Positions 43,638-53,101 are shown, counted from the stretch's first letter. The stretch: DNA of 60,608 nucleotides from Succinivibrio dextrinosolvens DSM 3072 (GCF_900167015.1 NZ_FUXX01000012.1:1-60608), one strand, 5' to 3'. Notes: generated from the sequence alone by a model not told the origin. A program made the numbers and translations.

Positions 43638-44509
43638 ACTCTTTGCTAAGGTCTTGTTTTTTGGGTATCAACGTACCATTTAATTGTTTCAGAACTGACT
43701 TTTCCTGCTGTACTTACAAAGTAACTGCGTGATTAAATATCTATCTGCGAAATCCTGGACAAAACACAAAATGATAGTTTAACAATGATACCGTTCTCTT
43801 TGTATGCTTATACATGTTATTCATGTATACATATTATCATACTTTTTGTATATGTCTATAGTTTTTATCTACACATACTTAAAGATAATGCGGGCTATCA
43901 TCCACACGGCTAAAACCGTGGTTTTTCACGCCCGCATAATTTATAATAGGTCCAAGGAGTCTTTTCCTTTGAGATTTCAATACCAAAGGCAGGAGAATAG
44001 AACTCACTCATGTAATCAGCACTCAGACTTGCACCAGCGGCTGCATCTGTCCAGGCCTGAGTTCCCTTAAGTTTTCTTGTTTCCTTGTAGATCTTCACAT
44101 CATTCTTAAACAGAGCTGAGCCTTTAGCAGGAGGCGCAACAACTACAGTTCTGTAGTCTGGATACATACTCTTGTCCAGAAAATGAGGGAATACCGCATG
44201 AGAACCGCCTGTTCCCGCACCTTATGCATCAACTTCAGGAGGAAGCTGTTTTGATGAGGAACATGCTGAGAGCATGAAACATGCAGCAGCAACAGCAGTG
44301 AGTTTTACAAGTTTTGAGAGATTTACAGAATTCATAGAAAAGACATCTCCAATCCGAAATATTTCCATACATTTCTGAGCATAAAAATGATTCTGATATC
44401 CTCAAGCCTGTAACTGGTTCTATTGAATTCTTATGTGAAGATTGTAACTATTTTTTATATTCTCTGACAGTAATTCAAATAATCATCTTCAAATCAAGGG
44501 CGTTGCTAT

Positions 44510-45649
44510 CTAGTCAGAAACATCCACATCAGGGGTAATCTCAATGTGATAGTCAGGATACTTTTTAAGAATTTCTCCATAGATTATGGAAACACCTTTC
44601 TTAGGTTCAATATCAAAGCTTAGAACCACATCAAAGGACATTTCCTTCTCTTCAGGATCAACATAAAAACCATGCATCTGCACACACCAGTCATGTGCGG
44701 TTACAAGAGAGAGAACCTCCTTCTGGATAACTGAGGCTGAATCATCAGTGGTGTTGTAGGAGTAAAGACCTACTCCAGCTAATATAACACCGGTCTTACG
44801 ATAGATTTTTCTCTCAAGTCTGCGGGTTAGCCTGTCGATTTCTCTTGCGGTCATGTAATCAGGAAGCTCAATATGAACAGAGGCAAAATCCTTCTCTGGT
44901 CCATAGTTATACATGATGAGATCATAAGCGCCTCTGACCTCTGGCTCCTCTTTAAGGAGATTCTTGATTCTGGCGGTTTTCTCCTTATCTGCTCTGATTC
45001 CAAGAATCTCATTGACCATCTCTATCATCATCTCAATACCGGCCTTGATGATAAATACGGAGATTAAGGCACCGACATAGGCTTCTAATGAATATCCTGT
45101 AAAGATAAAGATAAGTGCACAGGCAAGAACAGATGCAGATAGAACCGCATCAAAAAGAGCATCGGCACCTGATGCAACCAACGCACCTGAGTTTACCTTC
45201 TCGCCCTGCCCTTTTACGTACTTTCCAAGACCAATTTTAACGATAACAGCAACCGCAATGATGACGATGGAGGTTACACTGTACTCAGGAGTCTGAGGCT
45301 CAATGATCTTTTTGACTGATTCAACAGCTGCCGTGATACCTGCATAGAGAACAATACCTGACACAATCATCGCGCTCAGATACTCAATACGTCCGTAGCC
45401 TAAAGGGTGTTTTCTGTCAGGAAGCTTTCCAGCAAGCTTGGTTCCAACAATGGTAATAATAGAGGATAAGGCATCAGAAAGATTGTTTACAGCATCAAGG
45501 ATAACCGCGATGGAATTGGACATGATACCTATGACAGCCTTAAAAGCTGCCAGAAGGACATTAACAATAATTCCGACCACACTTGTTCTAACTATTACCC
45601 TATCTCGGCTGCTCTCGGAGATTAACTCGTTCTCTGTCTGCTCTTTCAT
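44510..45649 (-). CDS. Cation diffusion facilitator (CDF) metal exporter
   Basis: A 379-residue inner-membrane protein with six helices and a long cytoplasmic C-terminal domain. The metal-site motifs are DAVNNLSDA in helix 2 and DALFD in helix 5; the second DxxxD in place of HxxxD is more usual in Mn/Fe-type than Zn-type members. It exports divalent metal in exchange for protons. ATG 45649 (MKEQ) is preferred to the upstream ATG at 45733, which adds a non-family extension. The C-terminal extension is about 100 residues longer than in FieF. Confidence 0.85.
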   Translation of the reverse strand: MKEQTENELISESSRDRVIVRTSVVGIIVNVLLAAFKAVIGIMSNSIAVILDAVNNLSDALSSIITIVGTKLAGKLPDRKHPLGYGRIEYLSAMIVSGIVLYAGITAAVESVKKIIEPQTPEYSVTSIVIIAVAVIVKIGLGKYVKGQGEKVNSGALVASGADALFDAVLSASVLACALIFIFTGYSLEAYVGALISVFIIKAGIEMMIEMVNEILGIRADKEKTARIKNLLKEEPEVRGAYDLIMYNYGPEKDFASVHIELPDYMTAREIDRLTRRLERKIYRKTGVILAGVGLYSYNTTDDSASVIQKEVLSLVTAHDWCVQMHGFYVDPEEKEMSFDVVLSFDIEPKKGVSIIYGEILKKYPDYHIEITPDVDVSD

Positions 45650-45749
45650 GGATTGACCATTCCTCAAAAAAATCCTTTGATAAGAGATGAGCCTGATACA
45701 GACATACAGTTGCACAGGCTCTCCAATTATCACACTTAAAGATTTCTAT

Positions 45750-46433
45750 TTACCTGATTTTTGGATACTCAAAGCACAGAAGTCTGTATGGTTCCTCATC
45801 CTCTTCAATCTCAGGGAAGCGACCAATCTTGTCATAGAAGTTATTGTCGTTCTCATCATCATTGCACATTGAGACCTCCCCCAGAAGAACAGGTCCACCT
45901 GAGGTGTTGGTAATGAAGTTGTGGTACAGATATGGGGTAATGGTGATACTCTCGCCAGGATGCAGAAGAATCTTTCCTCCGGCCTGTACAGTCTTAAGAA
46001 CTCCGTCGCAGGATACGGTCACATCAGTATCAAGCTTCTGATTCTCATCATTGCCGTTCCAGACTGTAATATAGATATCGTTACCGCCACGGTTGATGAT
46101 ATCCTCCATCTTGTTCCAGTGATAATGGGTAGGTGCGAACTGACCAGGATAAAGCATCAGTACCTTCTCCGCATAAGGCTTTGGATATCTTTGAGGATCT
46201 TTGACATTTCCATTTCTGATGGTGAACAAAGAGAATCCATACTCCCTGAATTTACCGGTACCATAGTCGGTAATATCCCATCCCAGACGGTTATCCACAA
46301 TTTCCCTGGCATCAGATTTAAGGTTCTTCCACTTGTCAGGGCTCCAGGAAGCAAACTCAGGCAGATAGAAATGACACTCCCTAAGAAGCTTTTCCATATC
46401 CTTAATGACTTTATTGATTTCAGAGCGTTTCAT
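45750..46433 (-). CDS. D-lyxose ketol-isomerase
   Basis: A 227-residue cupin-fold isomerase, the family's usual length. The metal-binding block is THYHWNKMEDIINRGG (His, His and Glu), with a third His in YLYHNF. It interconverts D-lyxose and D-xylulose and also D-mannose and D-fructose, using Mn2+. It is monocistronic between the CDF gene and the acid phosphatase. No sugar kinase or transporter is adjacent. Confidence 0.9.
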   Translation of the reverse strand: MKRSEINKVIKDMEKLLRECHFYLPEFASWSPDKWKNLKSDAREIVDNRLGWDITDYGTGKFREYGFSLFTIRNGNVKDPQRYPKPYAEKVLMLYPGQFAPTHYHWNKMEDIINRGGNDIYITVWNGNDENQKLDTDVTVSCDGVLKTVQAGGKILLHPGESITITPYLYHNFITNTSGGPVLLGEVSMCNDDENDNNFYDKIGRFPEIEEDEEPYRLLCFEYPKIR

Positions 46434-46518
46434 AAGCAGTCCTTATGTAGTTAAAAAAGGATCTTATCCTCACAAAGCCAAAGAATAAGATCCTGTAAAG
46501 TCAGATGAAGTAATAGTT

Positions 46519-47310
46519 TTATCTTGTCTGGTGACCAAATTCAGCCTTGGCATTCTTTAAGGCTTCGATAAATTCCATATTGGTATGTAGTCTTGCCACC
46601 ACATGACTTGCTACCAGTCGACCAAGATTTACATCAGAATCCCAGTGGAATCCGCAGACTACACGGAACTGACCATACTCAATACCCTTTTTAGCAATCT
46701 TAGCCTGATTGGCTGGATCGATTTCGGTCAGGATCAGAGCTAAAGCCTGCCCGTATGCGGCATGAGATGAAGGATAGGAGTAGGACTTTCTGTGAGCCTC
46801 TTCATCCTCTTTAGTTGAGCAGGTGCCGGTATTGAAGTAAACGAAAGGACGTACACGCTTGTAGTGGTGCTTGATATCTCGGGTACCGGAGCCGGCCACA
46901 TCAGCGATAATACGGGCAATGATGTAATAGGTCCATGGAGTTTCCTCCTTTGTGATCTTACGGCTCATCACTGGAGAGAAATACTCAATCAGGACTTCAG
47001 GGTCAATCCTGGCGAATTTTGCAGCATCATACCAGACCTGAGTTCCCTTGAGTTTTCTTGTGTCCTTGAATACCTTCTTGTCATTTGCAAAGATAGGAGA
47101 ATTCTCTGCAGGAGGAGCAGGGAACAGCTCAACAAAATCCGGATACTGAGCCTTATCCTCAAACTGAGGGTACCAGCCTGGTCTGTCAGGTTTTAGATCT
47201 TCTAATGATGGAGGCAGTTTGGCGGTATGTGTTGCGCAGGCTGAAAGAATTAAACCAGCGGCAAGAGGAATACTGATTCTTATAAATTTTCTGAACGACT
47301 CGACAAGCAT
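46519..47310 (-). CDS. Class A nonspecific acid phosphatase (lipoprotein)
   Basis: A 263-residue PAP2-fold phosphatase. A lipoprotein signal ends at LSAC (residues about 20-23). The phosphatase motifs are KRVRPFVYF, YPSSHAAYG and RVVCGFHWDSD. The usual PSGH reads PSSH here, while the dead paralogue keeps PSGH; the catalytic His remains. It hydrolyses phosphomonoesters in the periplasm. ATG 47310 has AGAGGTG just upstream; the longer frame to 47412 is not family-like. Confidence 0.88.
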   Translation of the reverse strand: MLVESFRKFIRISIPLAAGLILSACATHTAKLPPSLEDLKPDRPGWYPQFEDKAQYPDFVELFPAPPAENSPIFANDKKVFKDTRKLKGTQVWYDAAKFARIDPEVLIEYFSPVMSRKITKEETPWTYYIIARIIADVAGSGTRDIKHHYKRVRPFVYFNTGTCSTKEDEEAHRKSYSYPSSHAAYGQALALILTEIDPANQAKIAKKGIEYGQFRVVCGFHWDSDVNLGRLVASHVVARLHTNMEFIEALKNAKAEFGHQTR

Positions 47311-47471
47311 AAACACCTCTTTAAACCTGAATAACCAATAGAAATTAGAGAGGACAGGACATCTACTTCTATCATTAATGATTTTTTCTGAATTTTCAGA
47401 GGCATATTTCAAAAATCAGAAAAAACCGGGTGACAGAAGTAGCAATATGGAAAAAATTAAAGCGGAGATTG

Positions 47472-47777
47472 TTAATCTACCGCTTCGAGTAGAAAGCTTA
47501 CCGGTCTGAAACCGTCATTGCATGAAATCATGGCTGACTTTGGATTCTTCATCCAGTTGCCGTAGATTTTCTTTCCCCCGCTGACTAAAGTCATAATGAA
47601 AGGAGTCAGTGTCTGCCAGGCACTTTCACAGATCTCACGAGGCTTTGCTGTGAAATCATCCACAGTGAACATCATTCCTTCACTCATAGGACATGGCTCA
47701 TCCTGAGGAAGCTCGTACTTTTCAGACAAATCTTCATGATTTGCGATTTTCACAACAGTGATACGTACTTTACACAT
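47472..47777 (-). CDS. TIGR04076-family small protein
   Basis: A 101-residue cytoplasmic protein with the family pattern KVRITVVK, then EPCPMSEGMMF, CESAWQTLTPFI, and at the end ISCNDGFRPVSF. The three Cys suggest metal or redox chemistry, but the function is unknown. GGAG before ATG 47777 decides the start; the longer frame to 47957 is not family-like. Confidence 0.75.
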   Translation of the reverse strand: MCKVRITVVKIANHEDLSEKYELPQDEPCPMSEGMMFTVDDFTAKPREICESAWQTLTPFIMTLVSGGKKIYGNWMKNPKSAMISCNDGFRPVSFLLEAVD

Positions 47778-48123
47778 ATTGCTATCTCCGTATGTATGTT
47801 TGCTGTTTTTTTTATTTTTTTCTTTAATAAAAGCTGTTTTTTGTTTTTTTCGCAAGAAATGGAATTCGTTTTTTGGAGACGACGCACAGCATATTAGGCA
47901 ATTTTCAGTAAAAATCTTAAAAAACATAAAGATACACATCAAAACTGCCGTTAACACTCTAACTTCAAGGTTTCAAAACGATTTTAAGCATAAGCATTAA
48001 GTTTTTCTGAGCAATTTCAAATAACCTGAAAAAAATAGGGGCAAACTTCCGCTCTATATCTATAATTTGATAGATCCAGATGATTTTTTCAGGTTTTTTC
48101 AATAGATAGTTTGGTGAAAGAAC
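47778..48123. promoter_or_regulatory. cheV leader with nested inverted repeats
   Basis: AACCTGAAAAAA (48023-48034) and TTTTTTCAGGTT (48084-48095) are perfect 12-bp inverted repeats 49 bases apart, enclosing ATCTAT/ATAGAT. They end 28 bases before the cheV ATG, with a T-run. It may be an attenuator-type leader or an operator. It does not match the cyclic-di-GMP riboswitch consensus. The rest is AT-rich with no ORF. Confidence 0.4.
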
Positions 48124-49149
48124 ATGGCAGGACTGATAGACAGTATCGAACAAAAAACAGGTATCGTGGGACAGAACCGCATGGAGATGCTTCTGTTCAG
48201 ACTACCAAATAATCCTCAGCTTTACGGCCTGAATGTATTCAAGATTCTGGAGATCGTCCACTGCCCACCTATAACAGTTCTGCCAAAGCTTCATAAGTCG
48301 GTTATCGGTGTAATCGACGCACGAGGCATTACCTCTTCTGTTATTGATTTAAGCTTTGCCATGGGCGGACCTGTAACCAGAAATCTGGATAAGCAGCTGC
48401 TTTTAATGACCGAATACAACAAGTCAATTCAGGGCTTCGTGGTAAACAGAGTTGAAAGAATTGTCGATATCAGCTGGGATAAAATCAAACCGGCACCTCA
48501 GGGTGTAGGTCAGAAGTCCTATCTTGTGGCGGTAACCGAATTTGACAAGGAGCTTGTTGAAATCATCGACGTTGAGAAAATCCTTTCTGAAATTTCTCCA
48601 GACAAGAAGGTTATTGCCGATCATCCTGATGATGTTAAGGCTCATCTGCAGGAAATCATCAGACCTAACGCCAAGATTCTGGTAGCTGATGACTCTAAGA
48701 TTGCGTTAAAGCAGACTGTAAATACCGTTAAGAGTCTTGGTCTTGAAGCAATTGAAGCTCATGACGGCAAACAGGCTCTTGATATTATCAACAAATACCA
48801 GGCAGAAGGAAAACTCAGTGAAATTGAGCTTCTGATTTCCGATGTTGAGATGCCTGAGCTTGATGGATACTCTTTATCATCAGCAATCAGACATAATCCT
48901 CTTTTAAAGGAAATCTATGTAATTCTGCATACTTCCATTTCCGGTGTATTCAACGAAAGTATGCTTAAACGAGCAGGCGCCAACGGCTTTATTGCGAAGT
49001 TTGATCCTGATATTCTGTCAACAACCATCATCAATGCTATTGAGTCACTTCACAACGGCTTCAATCCTGCAGAGGGTGTTCTTGAGAACATTGACAAGGC
49101 TAAAGAAGCAAGTGACAGCTTCAAGTATGACAAGAGTAAGGGAAGCTAA
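48124..49149 (+). CDS. cheV: Chemotaxis coupling protein CheV
   Basis: A 341-residue protein with a CheW domain (about 18-160, GLNVFKILEIV and GVIDARG) and a receiver domain (about 183-315). The phosphorylated Asp is D240 in ISDVEMPELDG, with the acidic pair D189-D190, T270 and the conserved K292. It couples receptors to CheA and adapts signalling. It stands alone behind a structured leader and ends at a good terminator. Confidence 0.93.
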   Translation: MAGLIDSIEQKTGIVGQNRMEMLLFRLPNNPQLYGLNVFKILEIVHCPPITVLPKLHKSVIGVIDARGITSSVIDLSFAMGGPVTRNLDKQLLLMTEYNKSIQGFVVNRVERIVDISWDKIKPAPQGVGQKSYLVAVTEFDKELVEIIDVEKILSEISPDKKVIADHPDDVKAHLQEIIRPNAKILVADDSKIALKQTVNTVKSLGLEAIEAHDGKQALDIINKYQAEGKLSEIELLISDVEMPELDGYSLSSAIRHNPLLKEIYVILHTSISGVFNESMLKRAGANGFIAKFDPDILSTTIINAIESLHNGFNPAEGVLENIDKAKEASDSFKYDKSKGS

Positions 49150-49173
49150 CAGATTCTAATCTTCTCTCTTACA

Positions 49174-49215
49174 AATCCTGAGGTAATTAATGAAGGGCCT
49201 CAGGATTTTTATTTT
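49174..49215 (+). terminator. Intrinsic terminator of cheV
   Basis: AATCCTGAGG (49174-49183) and CCTCAGGATT (49198-49207) form a perfect 10-bp stem followed by TTTTATTTT. Confidence 0.9.
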
Positions 49216-49373
49216 CAGAGTCTGGAAGAACAGAGGTTCACAGCGAAAATTAGACTCTCGAAACTGATAAAAAAGCGAATTCCGTACACTTTATTCTGTA
49301 AGATTTAATTGTATTTCCATCCTAAAATAACTCTATAAATTCCTGAAGAGATATTCCAAGAGATGATCTGATT

Positions 49374-49913
49374 ATGGAAAAAATTAGTGTAAACGGGAAA
49401 GACTACTCTATCTTAAAACTCCTTGGTCATGGCAAAGGCGGCTACTCCTACCTTGCAGAGGACAGCGAGCACAGACAGTTTGTTCTAAAGCAGATTCACC
49501 ATGAGCCATGCGACTACTACACCTTCGGCAACAAGATTGAAGCCGAGAAAAATGATTATGAGCGTCTTACCAGTGCCGGTATCAGAATCCCCCGCATGGT
49601 CGACATCGATGTTGCAAACGAGAGAATCGTAAAGGAGTACATTGAGGGTGAGACTATTTTTGATCTGGTAAAAAATGATATCAGTGTAGAGGAATATCTG
49701 CCTCAGGTACGTGAAATGGCTGATAATGCCAGAAACAGCGGACTGAATATCGATTATTTTCCGACCAACTTTGTAATCAGAGAGCATCAGATTTACTACG
49801 TTGACTACGAATGCAACTCCTACATGGAGGAGTGGAATTTTGAGAACTGGGGGATTAAATACTGGTCCAGATCACCTGAATTTGAGGATTATTTAACAAA
49901 ACATCCTGAATAA
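49374..49913 (+). CDS. Small protein-kinase-fold protein
   Basis: A 179-residue kinase-like protein with a Gly-rich loop (GHGKGGYSYLAE), a Lys in FVLKQIHHE, a catalytic-loop-like NIDYFPTNFV and a DFG-like VDYECN. It is about two thirds of a standard Ser/Thr kinase domain and resembles minimal Bud32/RIO-like kinases of bacteria. Substrate unknown. It is monocistronic with its own terminator. Confidence 0.7.
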   Translation: MEKISVNGKDYSILKLLGHGKGGYSYLAEDSEHRQFVLKQIHHEPCDYYTFGNKIEAEKNDYERLTSAGIRIPRMVDIDVANERIVKEYIEGETIFDLVKNDISVEEYLPQVREMADNARNSGLNIDYFPTNFVIREHQIYYVDYECNSYMEEWNFENWGIKYWSRSPEFEDYLTKHPE

Positions 49914-49934
49914 TCTCTACTCCAAGCAAATTCT

Positions 49935-49961
49935 GCTGGTTTTCAAACCAGCATTTTTTTT
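49935..49961 (+). terminator. Intrinsic terminator after the kinase-like gene
   Basis: GCTGGTT pairs with AACCAGC around a 4-base loop, followed by eight T. Confidence 0.88.
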
Positions 49962-50039
49962 GCTTCCATCAATATCCACTGCAACATTCCTCATCTTATC
50001 TGATAGGATTATTAAAAGATCATCCTCCTAAGGTGCCAT

Positions 50040-51119
50040 ATGGATATTGAAGCAAAAATATTTGAAAGAAAGACAGTAATAGAGTCAGAGCTCATTTCTT
50101 ACGGCTTTATGAAAACTGAACAGGGCTATCTTTATTCCAAAGACTTTCTTAATAGCGCCTTTAAGGCACAAATTTTAATTTCCTCTGACGGAAAAGTTAG
50201 AGGAAAGGTTATCGATAATGCCACAGATGAGGAATACATTCTGATTCATGTAGAGAATCAGACCGGAGCATATGTAGCAAAAGTCAGAACAGCCTATACT
50301 GCGATTCTTAAGAACATTGCATCAAAATGCTTTCGCTCCAATCCATTTTTAAAGCCTCAGTCCAACCGTCTAACCTACAGTATTGAGCGTAAATATCAGG
50401 AAAAACCTGACTATCCATTTGCAAAACTGCCTACATATGGAGTCTTCAGATATCCTGCAAACAGGAAATGGTACGCTCTCATCATGAATCTTAAGCGCTC
50501 TCTTGTAGATAAGGAATGCACCGGTAGACAGAAAGATGAAATAGTTGAAGTCATTAATCTTAAGATCGATGAGAACTCAGAGCAGGAACTGCTGAAAGTA
50601 AGAGGAGTATATCCTGGCTATCACATGAACCGTGCCCACTGGATCAGTATAATTCTTGATGAATCTCTTGATGATGAGTTCATCCTTTCGCTCATCGACA
50701 AAAGCCGTTCCTTTGCGGTAGGAGGAGGGAAAACCAGAATTGAAGGACAGAAAGAACACTGGATTATTCCTGCAAATCCAGACTTCTTTGATGTCATCGA
50801 TTATTTCTCTTCCCAAAAGGAGGTACTCTGGAAGCAGAGCTCCAGACTCACTGTGGGAGATACAGCCTTTATTTACGTAACCAGTCCTCTATCTGAAATC
50901 AGGTTTGTCTGCGAGGTGCTTGAGACTGATATTCCATATGAGTATCAGGATCGGAATCTTAAGATGAAAAAGGCAGTGAAACTCAAAGTTCTTAAGGAAA
51001 TTCCTCAAGGAGTCTGTCCTATCAGAAAAATGCGAGAGCTTGGTGTAAAAGCGGTTCGCGGACAGAGAATTGCCACAGCAGAACTCGTCGATTATTTTAA
51101 ACACTCCGTTTCTGATTAA
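50040..51119 (+). CDS. MmcQ/YjbR-like protein fused to an EVE/PUA-like domain
   Basis: A 359-residue protein in three parts. Residues about 1-110 are an unassigned alpha/beta region. About 120-235 match MmcQ/YjbR (RYPANRKWYALIMNL, then YPGYHMNRAHWISI). About 245-355 resemble an EVE/PUA-like fold (HWIIPANPDFFDV, VGDTAFIYVTSP, EVLETDI). YjbR proteins have a DNA-binding-like fold and EVE domains often bind modified bases. A nucleic-acid role is inferred, not shown. Confidence 0.68.
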   Translation: MDIEAKIFERKTVIESELISYGFMKTEQGYLYSKDFLNSAFKAQILISSDGKVRGKVIDNATDEEYILIHVENQTGAYVAKVRTAYTAILKNIASKCFRSNPFLKPQSNRLTYSIERKYQEKPDYPFAKLPTYGVFRYPANRKWYALIMNLKRSLVDKECTGRQKDEIVEVINLKIDENSEQELLKVRGVYPGYHMNRAHWISIILDESLDDEFILSLIDKSRSFAVGGGKTRIEGQKEHWIIPANPDFFDVIDYFSSQKEVLWKQSSRLTVGDTAFIYVTSPLSEIRFVCEVLETDIPYEYQDRNLKMKKAVKLKVLKEIPQGVCPIRKMRELGVKAVRGQRIATAELVDYFKHSVSD

Positions 51120-51203
51120 GGCGTTTCTGCATCAAAAAAAGCCCAAATGTCATAAGAGCCGAGCATCATGTTACAATTACAGCTCAGAAAACAGGTTGGA
51201 CTT

Positions 51204-52088
51204 ATGACATCTAAAATAATAATCGGGCATCTGTATGCTATTTTCATCATAGTGGTATGGGGACTTACCTTTGTCAGCAGCAAGATTCTGCTCAGAGACT
51301 TTACTCCGGTTGAAATCCTATTTGACAGATTCTTACTTGCAACCCTGGCACTGTTTGTGGTGTGTCCTAAGTCACTGAAGTTCATTTCCTGGAAGGTGGA
51401 GCTTTATTCTGCTCTGGTAGGTTTCTTTGGCATCACCCTTTATTTTGTCTTTGAGAACAACGCGCTCATATATTCAAATGCCGCCAATGTCAGTCTGATT
51501 GTTTCTACTGCACCCTTTTTCGTGGGGCTTCTGAACTATTTCCTGGATAAAGATAAGCCTACCTTGAACTTCTTCATAGGCTTCGTAGTGGCAATAATCG
51601 GAATATTCTTCCTCTCATTCGGTTCGATGTCCATGAACATCAACCCAATAGGTGATCTTATGGCCATCGGCAGTGCTGTGGTCTGGGGCTTTTACAGTCT
51701 GTATGTTGTTAAACTGCAGAGACTGCATGTATCCAGCTTTACCATCACAACAAAATCTTTCTTCTACTCGGTTGTACTGACCTTACCTTTAATGGTGGAA
51801 GATTACAGCATCAAGGCAGACCGACTTATAGAGCCGATTAATCTTATAAATTACGCTTTTCTGGCACTTCTGGCCTCATCTTTAAGCTTCTTTCTGTGGT
51901 CAAAATCCATTGAATACATCGGTTCGATGAAAACCAACGTTTATATCTACGGCATTCCTGTGGTAACAGCTATTGGTGCAGTATTTATTCTTGACGAGAA
52001 GTTCAACATATACAGTGCCATTGGAATGACACTGGCTATTGGCGGTCTGGTTATATCCCAGCTTAAGAAGAAGCAGAGAGAGTCTTAG
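51204..52088 (+). CDS. EamA/DMT-family transporter
   Basis: A 294-residue inner-membrane protein with ten helices in two EamA repeats (WGLTFVSSKILL in the first, WGFYSLYVVKL in the second). It exports or imports small metabolites, often amino acids; substrate unknown. ATG 51204 is preferred to 51168. The ATG lies inside the right arm of a perfect 10-bp inverted repeat (51147-51156 and 51201-51210), and a TACAAT -10-like element lies at about 51171. Confidence 0.82.
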   Translation: MTSKIIIGHLYAIFIIVVWGLTFVSSKILLRDFTPVEILFDRFLLATLALFVVCPKSLKFISWKVELYSALVGFFGITLYFVFENNALIYSNAANVSLIVSTAPFFVGLLNYFLDKDKPTLNFFIGFVVAIIGIFFLSFGSMSMNINPIGDLMAIGSAVVWGFYSLYVVKLQRLHVSSFTITTKSFFYSVVLTLPLMVEDYSIKADRLIEPINLINYAFLALLASSLSFFLWSKSIEYIGSMKTNVYIYGIPVVTAIGAVFILDEKFNIYSAIGMTLAIGGLVISQLKKKQRES

Positions 52089-52095
52089 AGCAGAG

Positions 52096-52114
52096 TCCTG
52101 CCAAAACGGCAGGA
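52096..52114. terminator. Hairpin between convergent genes, weak terminator
   Basis: TCCTGCC (52096-52102) and GGCAGGA (52108-52114) pair across a 5-base loop. Neither side has a good T-run, so termination would be weak. Confidence 0.4.
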
Positions 52115-52127
52115 TCTTCGTTAAAAA

Positions 52128-52835
52128 CTAGTTCTCTGGCGTATCCTGTTCAGCCTTCTCCTTCCAGTTATCAGAGACTGAATTTCCTGCTACAGCCTCC
52201 TCAGCAAAAGATGCAACAGCATCAAAGTTTTTTCTGACGCCCATTTTTGTTGCCTTGTACTGAACAACACGATCAGAAGTAATACCGATTGAACCTGCTT
52301 CTGATACAGCATCAATATTGGCACCAAGGAATATAAATTCCCATCCTGCTTCTTTCTTATCCTCAATCAGTTTTTTTACAATCTTCTTTGTATACTCATG
52401 ACTTGAGTTTTCCTTGCCGTCGGTAATAATGGCAAAAATTACTTTATTTTTCTTATCGTTAACTGCGTAATAACCAGAAACCTTATCAATAGTCTCTCCG
52501 ACACAGTCCAGCAAGGCAGTAGTTCCCTGAGGAAGGTAATCATCACCTGTAATATTCTTTATATCGCTTAAAGGCTTTCTCTCGTGGATATAGTCGGATT
52601 TGTTGTTGAACAGCACCGTGGTCACATCGGTTTTAACATCCAGCTTTCGCTGTTTATCCAGCATCGAGTTGAAGCCACCAATGGTATCGCTCTCCATTCC
52701 ATGCATAGAGCCTGATTTATCCAGAATCATGACCAAATCAACATGATCAAATTTCTTATCGTTTTCTACTGCTGAAAATACAGAGGTAGAAAAAACAGAT
52801 AGAGCTATTCCAATCAGAACAAAGAGTTTCTTCAT
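52128..52835 (-). CDS. Exported von Willebrand factor A domain protein
   Basis: A 235-residue protein with a signal peptide (1-21, cleavage near VFSA) and a vWA domain. The MIDAS is intact: DKSGSMHG, the Thr in QGTTALLD and the Asp in ITDGKENS. Similar proteins without a signal are common in cytoplasm, so export is notable. Function and partners are unknown. It is convergent with the EamA gene. Confidence 0.78.
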   Translation of the reverse strand: MKKLFVLIGIALSVFSTSVFSAVENDKKFDHVDLVMILDKSGSMHGMESDTIGGFNSMLDKQRKLDVKTDVTTVLFNNKSDYIHERKPLSDIKNITGDDYLPQGTTALLDCVGETIDKVSGYYAVNDKKNKVIFAIITDGKENSSHEYTKKIVKKLIEDKKEAGWEFIFLGANIDAVSEAGSIGITSDRVVQYKATKMGVRKNFDAVASFAEEAVAGNSVSDNWKEKAEQDTPEN

Positions 52836-53101
52836 ATGATTTTCCTTCTAAATTTTATTAATTGATACTTCGATTATAGGTAAAGACAAATTAGAAATGT
52901 CTTAGTTTTTTGAGAGAGGTTGAACTTAATAATTATTTGTATTCAAATAATAAAATAATTTATTGAAATTACAAAAAAACGAGGAGTAGATAAAGATGTA
53001 TCTTAATCACGGTAAATATAGACTTTCTAGGGTAATTAACTGTTTTATTAAATCTATAAATAGTTTATAATAGCTAATAAATTTTATAGGTTTATTATTA
53101 C

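Larger units (their letters stand above)
42406..43936 (-). mobile_element. tnpB-only IS200/IS605-type element
   Basis: A 1531-bp insertion bounded by the restored phosphatase frame. It has no target duplication, as expected. The right end, at the low coordinate, has CCCACGAC-TTCA-GTCGTGGG (42417-42436 as read on minus) followed by AGTGTCAAC, the conserved OrfB-only terminus that also forms the 3' part of the omega RNA. The left end has CACGG/CCGTG (43905-43920) and an outer GCGGGC/GCCCGC pair. No TnpA is present, so movement needs an enzyme supplied from elsewhere. Confidence 0.85.
42004..44335 (-). pseudogene. Class A acid phosphatase lipoprotein gene, broken by a stop codon and a transposon
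   Basis: The gene starts at ATG 44335 with a lipoprotein signal (LSACS). An in-frame TAA at 44222-44224 interrupts it after residue 37, and the reading frame then continues as ...GGSHAVFPHFLDKSMYPDY (in pieces). A tnpB element at 42406-43936 splits it between TPWTYYKL and IKRVIGDAIDGG; joining these restores the frame exactly. The C-terminal half keeps the phosphatase motifs RVRPYVYF, YPSGHSSYG and RVVCGFHWQSD. It is a paralogue of the intact gene at 46519. Two independent lesions show it is dead. Confidence 0.88.

Noticed and set aside
48023-48095. Cyclic-di-GMP riboswitch upstream of cheV
   Set aside because: Only GGGGCAAAC resembles the consensus; the conserved second half and tetraloop-receptor features are missing.
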